A stretch of DNA of 30,592 bases from Fonsecaea monophora (taxonomy: Eukaryota > Ascomycota > Eurotiomycetes > Chaetothyriales > Herpotrichiellaceae): positions 1-30,592 of the forward strand of contig NW_019174122.1 in NCBI RefSeq assembly GCF_001642475.1, written 5' to 3'. Position 1 is the first letter of the stretch. The number at the start of each line of letters is the position of its first letter. The position numbers and the translations under genes are program-made. Of this stretch, positions 1 through 9,225 are shown in pieces. The notes beneath the pieces are model-generated. The model searched no databases. It was given only the letters and a program-made list of their open reading frames with translations, and was not told the DNA's origin.

Positions 1-923
1 CTCCTTTCCTTTTGTCTTGGTCTCATTCTTGTGTTCTTATCGAGGCCCAGCTGGCCCAGTTCTAGAGACCCTCAGCTCTCGGACACGTGTGAGTCATGCA
101 CGCCAAGAATCCGATATCGGGACATTAGAGCCGGGTGACCAATCACCGATGACTCTCGACTTTGGCCCCCCACTTTGCCGAGACCCAGCGCCCCAAAGGC
201 CCAAGACGGTCAAAAACGTCCACGGGATCAGATCAGATAAGATTACCCGAGGGAGAGAGGGACTTGATTGCGTGCATCACATGTGCGTACGATACTCTTC
301 TCTCTCTCTCTCTCTTCTCTACGGAATCCACCTCGACAAGCACGGCAAGTCGACACAGATTAAAAACACAGAGTCCAAGTGAAGAGCGGGGGCACTTTTT
401 TTTCTTTCTCTTCCTTGGCTGCGGTACTTTTTTGTCTCCTGAGATACTACTGTACCTACTCGGTACATACATACATAGTCGTATATATCCCTCCCCTCCC
501 CCGGCTCCGCTCCGTACCGACCGAGTCAATATACAACCCTTCTGATTACCCCCTTTTCTTTCCAGAGTGCAGCGTCTCTTGCCATTGCCATTCTAAGGTC
601 GATTCTTCCCCTCCTATCACTCTATCGCGCAGGGAACGAGGCGGGGACTTTTGAGAAAGCCAAGGCAAGGAAATCAGGAAAGAGTAGAGTAGAAAGTGGG
701 GTGTGGAAGCAAAGCAAGACAAGGATTCGTCCAGGTCCGGGTGTCAAGGTTACACGGACACGGACAGAGGCACGAGACCAAAATACAGGCAGACAAAACG
801 AGCGAACGGGAAAAGGCAGAAACGCAGACACGCACACCAGGTGAACGGGCAAATATCTCGGGTATAACTGCAACTCCTACACCGACTCCAACACCAGCGT
901 ATTCTTGTGGAGGACAGGACACG
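1..923. promoter_or_regulatory. Upstream region and leader of the secreted PNPOx-like gene
   Basis: No credible coding region is seen. The stretch carries a CCAAT box at 139-143, a GATAAG site at 236-241, a TC dinucleotide run around 299-314, a T-rich pyrimidine tract around 394-420 and a CT-rich stretch near 490-560. Pyrimidine tracts of this kind usually lie just upstream of fungal transcription starts. A copy of the TACTCGGTAC motif (457-466), shared with the region upstream of areA, is also here. An in-frame ATG at 696 would extend the next gene, but the extension is low-complexity and would bury the signal peptide, so I treat 696-923 as leader. Confidence 0.5.
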
Positions 924-1973
924 ATGAAGATCTCCTCTCCCTGGACACTGGCGGCAGTGCAGCTCCTGGCCGCGCTGGGTCCGCGAGCCGCAGTCTGCGC
1001 TCCCGCTCCCTTTGCGGTGACGGGAATGGGTTCGGAGCACGACAAGGCTGCCGCCCTCTTTGAGATTCATCACCCAGGAATCAAGTACCACGGTCAAGGC
1101 CAAGGCCAAGGCGAAGATGGCCAGAAGAAGATGATGGCCCCGTCGTACGACGAGGAAACCCTTTACAAGATTCATCACCCCGTTCCCACGGGGCCAGAGT
1201 CGTCCGCCTCCTCCCACCCGGGGATCGAGACGTTGTTCACGCATCACCCGTACACGATTCCTAATCATCCCCTGTCCAAGGAGTCAGAGTCGGGGGAACA
1301 AGAGGGAACAGAAGAAGAGGATGGTGAAAAGGGAACCTACCATCACGACTTCCCCACCATGTCCATCCCATCCCGGTACTACTCGACGGTGCTGGGCCGA
1401 CGGCTCCTTGCGCTGTCGTCGCACGGGGTACTCACGTCGGTGTTCCCGTCGAACCTCTCCGCACCAGGCCACGGCCCGCCCGAAAACGTGGCCGACACTC
1501 CCATCGGGCTGCCCGAGTACATCGCGTCGTGCGAGGAACCGAGCGGCAACCCGACGATCCTGTCGCTCAAGATCTCGACGGCGACGCGCAACGCCGCCGC
1601 GGGCTCCAACGTCTCGCTCTCCCTCAGCTGGTGGGACGAGTACATCCACCTGACGGGCAAGAGCCCCTGGGCGCTGGCGAACCTGCCCCGCCTCAGCCTG
1701 ACGGGTTACCTCGAGGAGATTGACGACGACGACACGGACCCAAAGGCCCTCGAGACCTGCTTCGTCCGGAAACACAGGGACAGCGTCATGTGGCTGCCCG
1801 GCCGCAAGTGGGCCGCCCACGAGAGCATCTGGACCCGCTTGGTGGTGACCCAGGCCTACTGGATCGGCGGCTTTGGCGACAGGAATTACATTGGCTGGTT
1901 CGACCCCGAGGAGTGGCGGTCCGTCAAGAAGGAGCAGTGGGAGGCCGTCAGGTTGCCGGGGGAGAAGGCATAA
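924..1973 (+). CDS. Secreted PNPOx/CREG-like FMN-binding split-barrel protein
   Basis: A single exon of 349 residues. Residues 1-25 form a signal peptide with a hydrophobic core (AAVQLLAALG) and a likely cleavage after AAVCA, so the protein should enter the secretory pathway. Residues 46-116 are histidine-rich, with three HHP motifs, followed by an acidic linker near 119-137. Residues 150-346 match the fungal pyridoxamine 5'-phosphate oxidase-like/CREG family: visible signatures are SCEEPSGNPTIL (about 202-213), NAAAGSNVSLSLSW (about 223-236), the LPG motif near 291, YWIGGFGDRNYIGW (312-325) and LPGEKA at the C-terminus. Possible N-glycosylation sites are N177 and N229. The start at 924 was chosen because it gives the signal peptide. 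Members of this family have a flavin-binding fold, but an enzymatic activity is generally not established, and I assign none. Confidence 0.85.
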   Translation: MKISSPWTLAAVQLLAALGPRAAVCAPAPFAVTGMGSEHDKAAALFEIHHPGIKYHGQGQGQGEDGQKKMMAPSYDEETLYKIHHPVPTGPESSASSHPGIETLFTHHPYTIPNHPLSKESESGEQEGTEEEDGEKGTYHHDFPTMSIPSRYYSTVLGRRLLALSSHGVLTSVFPSNLSAPGHGPPENVADTPIGLPEYIASCEEPSGNPTILSLKISTATRNAAAGSNVSLSLSWWDEYIHLTGKSPWALANLPRLSLTGYLEEIDDDDTDPKALETCFVRKHRDSVMWLPGRKWAAHESIWTRLVVTQAYWIGGFGDRNYIGWFDPEEWRSVKKEQWEAVRLPGEKA

Positions 1974-2366
1974 TACACCAGAATGACAGATATAACAGAT
2001 ATAAAAAGGATTCGACCTGGGGGGAAGGGAGAGAGTTAGTTGTGAGCAAGCAAACCCAATATATGAACAGAACTGTGGGGTAACGGATGCAAGAAACATG
2101 TCTCCGACGTGATCACAGAAAGGCTGCTTTGAGAAGGAGAATATTAATTCAGTTTTATTCCTGCTAGTTCTGTCTGCCGGTACTATCAACCACCTCCAGT
2201 CCTCAGAGGTCGAGGTCGAGGTCGATGGTGAATCATATTGTAATACACTAGGATAGAATACTTGTGTATCACAGGAAAGTGGGGGATCCCCCTGCTTGGG
2301 ATTGATCTTCTGTTCATCCTTCACAATCGGCACGGTCGAGAGCTGCTTCTGCCAACACATTGCCAT
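1974..2366. other. Convergent 3' intergenic region
   Basis: This lies between the stop of the secreted protein gene (plus strand) and the stop of the Hsp12-like gene (minus strand), so it should hold both 3' UTRs. The only notable simple sequence is a GAGGTC-type repeat near 2206-2224. No coding region or RNA gene is seen. Confidence 0.5.
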
Positions 2367-3053
2367 CTATTTCTTCTCGCCGGAAATGCTGTTTGCAAGG
2401 TCTGAGACTATTGTCAGCTCGGGCATGTTCAAGTAAGGTCTTGGTGAGAGAGAGGTAGGTATGTATACCGGATGCAGCTTTGCTAGCGCTGTTCAGAACA
2501 TTGGCAGTCATCTCCTGGGCCTGTTGGAGATACGTCTTGCTCGACTCCTGCGCGGCGGAAGCGTTGGAGCTGGCTGTCTGGCCGACCGACGAAGCAGTAT
2601 CCTGTGCCTGTTGCAGGTATTCCTTGCCTGACTCCTGTGCAGCGCCGGCGGTGGAGCTGGCCTGCTGGCCCAACGTGGAGGCAGTCTCTTGGATGTTCTT
2701 TGTGGCACCGGCCAGAGTGTCTTGGGCAGAGCTGGACTTGGCCGAAGTCTCATCGGCGAGCTTCTGGGTGGTCGACTTGCTGTCCCCTGTTTGGCCGAGT
2801 CAGTGAGAGAAACAGGTATAAAGAGATGAGCTGGCCAAAGTTACCTGGTTGGACCATTCCTGCAATGTCGTCGGCAGTCCCGGTGGCAGACTCTTTGGCC
2901 TTGTCCAAGGTGGACTTCTGAGAGTCGGGCGTGAGCTTCTCTTGAGCCTCTGTAGATCAATGGGTTAGGATGCCGGAACACTCGAGTTTGGAGAAGAGGG
3001 AGAGGGGAATTGCACGAACGATCTGTCAAGGGCTTGCGGCCTGTGTCAGACAT
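2367..3053 (-). CDS. Hsp9/Hsp12-like stress protein with LEA-like repeat extension
   Basis: Four exons: 3053-3020, 2949-2845, 2786-2469 and 2401-2367, giving 163 residues with all joins in frame. The N-terminus (MSDTGRKPLTDQAQEKLTPD, then a QKST stretch) is the signature of the Hsp9/Hsp12/awh11 family, small hydrophilic, membrane-associating proteins induced by heat, osmotic stress and stationary phase. A second family-like block, VQPGDSKSTTQKLADE, spans the exon 2/3 junction. The rest is an Ala/Gln/Ser-rich helical tail with two tandem 29-residue repeats, making the protein longer than the usual 80-110 residues. The last acceptor is ambiguous: TAG at 2408 or CAG at 2402 both keep frame and differ by two residues; I chose the CAG. 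The C-terminus is SISGEKK. The function is inferred from the family, not shown by the sequence. Confidence 0.85.
2497..2670 (-). repeat. Two tandem 87-bp coding repeats in the Hsp12-like gene
   Basis: Copy 1 occupies 2670-2584 and copy 2 occupies 2583-2497, directly adjacent and each 29 codons. They share the pattern GQxASSxAxAAQESxKxYLQQAQ. The DNA copies are offset by exactly 87 bp (TCCTGNGCCTG at 2513 and at 2600 on the plus strand) but differ at many bases, so the duplication is not recent. The unit resembles the amphipathic 11-mer style of LEA proteins. Confidence 0.85.
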
Positions 3054-3754
3054 GATGCACGACTATCTGGTCAAAGGATCTGGTAGATTGAGGCTGTGGC
3101 TTGTGCTTGCGTGAGGTATGTGCTCAAAGCAAAAGTGAATCAGTGAAATAGACTTGACAGTGGAGTTGCTGCAATGGGAAGAGAGTAAAGGTTGAGAAAA
3201 GGCGGCATGTAGGTCAAGGATTGCCTTTTAAGCTTTTCGTCACGGATCAAAGCAGCAGAGACAATAAGAACACATGCCACCAGTTGCTGGAGGCACCAGA
3301 GGAAGTCGAGAGATGGTCTCATAGAGTGGGGGGTTTGGCGCAGTCACCAAGGCTGGCATAAACTTTGACGTCATCGATTTTCAGCAGCAACTGCATCAAT
3401 TGCACATGATCCACGAACCACGAACCACGAGTGATATCAACAATACTTTGTTCGTTCAGTGCTCCTATCTCAAGCAACCATGTCAGTAAACAGTGAAAGC
3501 CAGCAAGTCTCATTGAAGTTTGTCTCTCTTGCAAGCATCGCGACCTCCCTTGATAGACCAAAACAAACCAGACCTGGGGGTATCCGCTCGCTGAATCTAT
3601 TCAATAGCAAAATGAGTGCTTGATGCATGTGCGCACTGTGTCGTCCCCTCTTCCTCATTACTTCAATGTCGACGCCATGCTTTTGAGTGCCTAAGGTTGC
3701 GTGTTCAATTGGTTGTCTTCCGCTCCCTTGACGTTCATCCAGATCCCCCAAAGC
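3054..3754. promoter_or_regulatory. Promoter region of the Hsp12-like gene and 3' flank of sfh5
   Basis: Both flanking genes run on the minus strand, so this holds the promoter of the Hsp12-like gene and the 3' UTR of sfh5. Open frames in it are short and show no recognisable protein. A CCCCT stress-response-like pentamer sits near 3646, but a single pentamer is weak evidence. Confidence 0.4.
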
Positions 3755-4956
3755 TCACTGCGCTGCGGGCTCATCCTCGAGTGACGGCTGTCTTCCGGCA
3801 GAATTGAGAGCTGCGCCTTTCCCACCGTATTCTTCCGGCAGCATCTCTCCCAATCCTTTCACCTTGCTGCTCGTCACCATCTCGCGGGCGAGATTGGCGC
3901 CATTACTCATGGGGTGGAACTTCTTGATGGTCTTTGCAGCCACGAACAGTTTCATGAACGTGTAGATAAAACCCATGAATGCAGGAACATTCACAAAGAA
4001 CTTTTCTTTGAGCAACTCGGGGTAGTTTTGCGCAAAGATCTTGATCGTCTCGGTGCTGGCGGCCTTCACAACGGCAGACTGGCGAAGGAAGCTGATCGAC
4101 TTGTAATCGTGCACCTGAAGGATCTTGTATGGGTCGTAGGTTGCAGTGATGGGTTTGGTGGCCTTGTCGATTCCGAGGGCTTGGAGTGCGTCCTCCATGA
4201 GGGCAACTCGCCATTCGATAAATCTAAGAAAGCCACCGAGTCAGTCGAGACGGAAGAATCTTGCGGGATACTCAATCTTACTCAGCCAGGTTTCCGAATG
4301 TCTCATCCAGATTCTTCACGCTTCCGTATATATTCCAAGTGAACACCTCCCTAGTCTCAGGATCGGCTGTCGGATCGGCATCACCGTAGACGGTAGTGTA
4401 CCCCAGCCCGGCGAACTTGTTTCGGTTGAATTTCTTCTTGAGCAGTTCAACCGGTTTCATCTTGGCTCTCCAGTCCAGGGTCTTGGTAAGGGTGTCCTTG
4501 GATTTTGCAAGATCTCCATCATAGGCATTCAGATACTTCTGCAAGATCACCTGGGTCGGGACGTGGGTTGCCGGGTCTGCGAGGGTGACTCCCCAAATCT
4601 CAGGATGACCGTGAGCCTGTGCGAGGGCCCACAGTTCCTCGATTGGAGTGGCCTTCTTTTCCACGGGGACGTCAACGTCTGGTGCTTTCTCGGCCACGAC
4701 CGGAGTTTCTGTGGCGGGAGGGGCGGACTCCTGAATGATCATCAGCGTTCCATCTAACACAAAGAGTCGACAGATCGACAACTCATACCGTTGGGGCAGG
4801 TGTTTCGGTGGCAGGCTTCGTCTCTGTGGCAGGTGCTTCTGCGGCAGGAGTTTCTGTAGCAGGCTTTGTCTCTGTGCTGTCTGGAACAACAGTAGAAACT
4901 TCGGCCGGCAGCGCAGTGCTGTTGGGCGCTGCGGTTGTTGCTTCGGGAGTGGCCAT
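3755..4956 (-). CDS. sfh5: Sfh5-type Sec14-like phosphatidylinositol transfer protein (CRAL-TRIO)
   Basis: Three exons: 4956-4789, 4730-4282 and 4223-3755, separated by two 58-bp introns; 361 residues, all joins in frame. Residues 1-80 are a low-complexity Pro/Ala/Thr/Glu-rich tail with imperfect ETKPATETPA repeats. From about residue 83 a CRAL-TRIO N-terminal region (PIEELWALAQAHGHPEIWGV) is followed by the lipid-binding CRAL-TRIO fold, with GLGYTTVYG, VFTWNIYGSVKNL, FIEWRVALMEDAL, YDPYKILQVHDYKSISFL and NYPELLKEKFFVNVPAFMG. The last block is the classic Sec14-family core. H244 and Y246 (the HDY in VHDYK) fit the His-x-Tyr pair that I recall as heme-coordinating in yeast Sfh5. Family members act at ER and cortical membranes in non-classical phosphatidylinositol exchange. 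The gene lies downstream of areA in the same orientation but 1.3 kb away, so it should have its own promoter. Confidence 0.92.
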
Positions 4957-6274
4957 TGGGACGGAATAACAGGTCGCGCAGCTGCAGGGAACAATGACAA
5001 AGTCGGCCGAGCAGTGAGGAATTTATCAGTGGATGCTGCTCACAGATTAGCTTTCGAAAAGCCGATCGATTTGGTTCGAATGGGCAGTTGAAGATCCAAG
5101 CTGATCGACTGCGAAGGAATCGAGGTTTGTTTACCCTGTCCGCAAAAGGAATCCTTCAAGGTCAATGTCAAAATCACAGATATCCGCACCCGTGGTATCA
5201 ATAGGACAATTCCAAGACTCGTGCTGGGTATTTCAGCGCTATTGAAAAGGAGAAAATCTATTCACCGAGAGATAGAACTTGATCGAATGAGTCTCGATGT
5301 TGGTCGAAGCAAGCACAACTTCCCCCATATTCTAGTTGCGTGATCTAATCAGATAGCCGGAACGCCAAGCCACTACGAACCGTTCCTAATTCCGGTAAAC
5401 CCCGAGCACAGCCGAAATGTCCTTTTGCCCATGGGAAATGCTGCTTCATGACCAGCAAAGAGACAACATACTTATTCTTGTGTACAACATGTTTCATGGG
5501 GCAAATCCGAGTCATAGGTCAAGATTTCTAGTATTCGGTCATTTGTATCTCTAAAATTGTGTCCAACTTAGTGGTCTGTTCAACAGCCTCCAATGACAGA
5601 CCGAAATTCATGTCACCAAACAACTTCGATGAGGGTTTCCAAACACTGTATCCCAGTTCCTCCTCCACATCGATCTCGAGACGTATATTTCGTTTCGAAA
5701 CGTGTCGTCGAGGCCCCTTCGCCCAGCCATCTATTCATTAGCCCTCTGCCGATTCAGACGTTCAAAAGCTGGTTTCCTTCTCCCAAAAACAAAATCAAGT
5801 GCGCACTTCTGCCCGAGGCTCTATATATTCTTCAAGCATATCGAGACAGACGCGGTGATATCACTGTTGTAAATCGACAAAATCACAATTTGCACTTGGA
5901 CGGCAAAGTCCCCTCCATTATATTCTTGCTCGTCGAGACACCAACCAATCCACCGCGAAGAAAAGGTCTGACCACCCGGGAGATATCCTGTCGTACAAGC
6001 TTTGGTTGCCTGTTCTCCTTTGCTTTCCGACAATGAAAGGCGGCCCAGACACATAACAATAGAAAAGTCGGAGATTCGTTTATCGCATTGTCGTCAAATC
6101 GTGCAGCTGGAGTAGGAGTTTGGTATGTTGTCGGAGCAAGACATGGCAAAACAGGTCTATGTGCAACACAAAATAGCGAAAAGAAAACTGGACGCGGGCC
6201 GATATTCCCGAGATTTCGATCCGCGCCAAAGCCACCGGGACATGAAGACACGGTAAAAATGGAGTCGAGTTTCA
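4957..6274. promoter_or_regulatory. sfh5 promoter plus areA 3' untranslated region
   Basis: This lies between two minus-strand genes. The part near 6274 should be the areA 3' UTR, an element that in Aspergillus nidulans controls areA mRNA stability in response to nitrogen; I cannot identify the equivalent element here. The part near 4957 should be the sfh5 promoter. A plus-strand open frame at 5593-6036 shows no recognisable domain and is not called. Confidence 0.45.
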
Positions 6275-9225
6275 TCACAAACTCATAGTCAGCCATTCCC
6301 ATTCTTGGCTGTTCCCATGCGGACCGCTACCCATATTCGCAACACCGGAGTTGAGCAGACCTCCCTGCATCACCGATGCCATTGTGGTGGCTCCTGCGGT
6401 CGAAGACATACTGGCCGCCTTGGCCCGGGTAACGGGGGCTTGAGTGACCCTGGGGGTCGACTGGCTAGTGTCGTGCATTTCCGCCTCATTTGTCGGACCA
6501 CTGCTTCCGGGGATAACGGGCAATGTGTTGGTTGACGCCCGTGACTGCCGTCGCTGGCGTTTCGGTGTCACCTGAACCGGTCTGGTCATGTTGGGACCAG
6601 GCTGGACAGGGGGCTTGGGTGGTGCCGCGGCGATTGGTACGACCCCAGGTTTTCCTCCAGTGGTGCCAGGTGGATAGCTGGTGGGTGTCGTCACAGCCGA
6701 TCCCGAGTGCACAGAGCCCTGCACAGAAGACGGGGATGCCGAATTCTGCTCGCTGGCAGCATTGCCAGAAGTCGGTGTAGTTGCTGGTGTCTGCTGCACT
6801 GAATTCTTACGAGAGGCTTTTTTGGATGCTCTGGTGGCCGCAGACCCTATGGGCACCGTATTTCCGCTACCACGATTTCGTTTCTTGATAACATCGGTCT
6901 TCAGCGACAAAGGGCGCACAACACCATGCAGTTTGAGAAACAATCCACACGCATTGCACAGCGGGTGACCTTCTGGGTTTCGACGCCAGAGAGGTGTAGT
7001 CTGGGTAAAACAGTTGGTGCAGGTCGTTGGAACACCATTTTGATCCGTGTTCTTAGGTCCAGGGCTGCCTGGTCTCGACGGTTGTCGACTGCTAAAGCCA
7101 GACTCACCGGGCGAACTACCAGTAGACTGCATATGCTGGTTGGATAGAGCTGGAGTCGAAGTTGTTCGAGGAATCTTCTGTCTCCTGGGGTCTTGGTCGC
7201 GATTCCGAATGTCGCTGATTGAGGCAGCTGAACCATGTGTGCGACTGAGCATCGACGAACCCCAATCCGGAGGGGAATTGACCATTTCCGCTCCTCCAAT
7301 TCTCACCTGTTTCCCCGGAGCGCTGCCGAATCGCTGCATGCTACTGTAATCGGCAACATTGGGATCCCATTGTAAACCCGAGCTTAGGTCCAATGTTGGG
7401 TCGCTAATCTGGCCATATTCAGATTGGATCATTGCGAAATTGGCGTCCTCATCTTCCGCATCAGAATCGGCGCCGAACTGGAACAAGTTGTCATTTCCGG
7501 CCACAGAAATTCCTGGAGAGACTCGTCGTCCATATTCCGGCACCAGCACCCGGGAAGGATCAACGTGTTGCTGCATCGAAAACCCAGTTGCCGTCTGTGT
7601 CGAAGCTACCCCGTTCATTAGGGAATACACTTGTTCATTGTTGGATCCGTACGCAAACTGCGGTGCCGAGGGGGTCATCAAATGGTTCCCTCGGTGAGAT
7701 GGATAAAAAGGCATGGTCCGTGTGTGGCCACTATGGTCAAAGTAAAATCCCTGACCATCTACTTCGTGGCCCGGCTGGGGCGTTGAAACAGCAGAAGCAT
7801 AACCGGATTGAGGCGGGGAATAAAAGTCCGCCGAGTTTAAGGACGAAGCCATTGATGATTGCGTATACACATTCGAGAACGGCCCGTTGGTGACCATGGG
7901 CGAGGCGGCGGGGGAAAACGCAAAGTTTTGTTGGAATGGCCCAGCTGATGTTAGAATTGGGTCGTCGCTCAGGTGGAAAGAATCTAGGTGAAGAGACATT
8001 GACCCTGGAAAGCTAGGTTGGCCCGGGAATTGGGCTGCTGATGATTGATCAAGCGCGTAATCAGGTACACCAGTGTCCATTTCGGTACCGTTGGTAGCAT
8101 GAGGTGCAGGTAGAGGAGGTACTTGAGGAGAGAACTCTGCCGGACGCTTGCGATTCTGGAGAAAAGGGTCAGAGAACAGCTTTGCCAGACGGGTCTTGTT
8201 GTGAGAATTACACTTACACCCCTCCTCTCGTCAATGCTCGTCTTGCGGACTCTCTTCTTTACGTACTCAAATTCTGATGTCCGGTGTGTTGGGATAGAGG
8301 TCTGAGGCATTGACGACGGGGGTAGATTCTTGGGAATCTGGACTTGGGGTTTGTTACGGGAAGCAATGGGGATAGGAGGGGCCTGTGCCATCATTGATCG
8401 GCCGACCGTCTCTGACGGAGCAGGAGACGTTATCCCTGCTGGAGAGGCGACCGAGCTCGGCACTATAAAGTCGTCGAGATTCATAGGATCTGCGGTTTGC
8501 TCGAATTCAGCAGACTTGTCCACGGACTTGCGGAGCTGCTGTGCTATGCCGCTAGGACCGGAGGAAGGAGGAGTAGGACTTTTGAACTGTGCTTGTTTTG
8601 CTCTAGAAAGATGGTCAGTCACAGCGCTTGGACGGTCGCTGCCCACCGGGGTCGATTTCCCGTACGCTGCCTGCTGTTGCTCTCGCCGGCGTAGGTTCAT
8701 AGCCATCATCCGCCAAGTCAAGTTTTCCATGCGCTCCTGGTTCGGGAGGCGAGACTTGGTCCGGCTATACAATTTCCATATCTGAGTGCCTAGAGGGTCC
8801 TTCTTCTGCATCTCTTCTGGACTGTCGAGGACGGAGGAAGGGGTATCGTCCTTCCACTCTGGGAAGACGGCGTCCCGTAACAGCGACTCATTGCGAGCAA
8901 GGACGTCTGGGGTGGAGAGATCCAGGTTGGGACTGAGGCTGGAATCTGCGGCTTTTGTAGCTTGGGAGGTATGGGCACCGGTGTTAATGGAGGTGTCGGT
9001 CGAGAACAAATAGGCGGGCGACTGGCTGGTGGAAAAGGTATTTACGGTATGAGATCCCAAGCTGCTTGACCAGGTCGAGAAGTCTGTATCGTCAAGAGTG
9101 GAAGAGGGCTGTGATGTAGAGGCCGAAGAATGATGGGAGTGGTCGGCAGGTGAGTGGACGGCGGAGGTTGCGCGCGAGGGTGCAGCTGCAGTGCCCCCAC
9201 GTTCACCATCATCCGCACTCGACAT
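6275..9225 (-). CDS. areA: AreA/NIT2 GATA-type nitrogen regulatory transcription factor
   Basis: Two exons, 9225-8218 and 8155-6275, joined across a 62-bp phase-0 intron; 962 residues. This is the global activator of nitrogen catabolic genes, acting in the nucleus on HGATAR sites when preferred nitrogen is scarce. The N-terminal third carries the conserved AreA region (DPLGTQIWKLYSRTK, then LPNQERMENLTWRMMAMNL) and the TADPMNLDDFIVP block. FEYVKKRVRKTSIDERR precedes the intron and KRPAEFSPQVPP follows it, both AreA hallmarks. The single zinc finger is CX2C-X17-CX2C with cysteines at 715, 718, 736 and 739 (CTNCFTQTTPLWRRNPEGHP), followed by the basic tail ending near RNRGSG. The C-terminus QEWEWLTMSL is the conserved element that contacts the co-repressor NmrA. 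All diagnostic parts are intact. The start at 9225 is the first in-frame ATG consistent with the family; an additional upstream exon cannot be excluded. Confidence 0.96.

Noticed and set aside
696..923. In-frame upstream extension of the secreted PNPOx-like protein
   Set aside because: The 76 extra residues are low-complexity and would place the signal peptide internally; the ATG at 924 gives a normal secreted protein.
1284..2366. 360-codon minus-strand open frame
   Set aside because: It is antisense to the PNPOx-like coding region, lacks a domain, and follows the codon bias of the opposite strand.
5593..6036. 147-codon plus-strand open frame downstream of areA
   Set aside because: No recognisable domain, no splice continuation, and it lies in the expected areA 3' UTR and sfh5 promoter.
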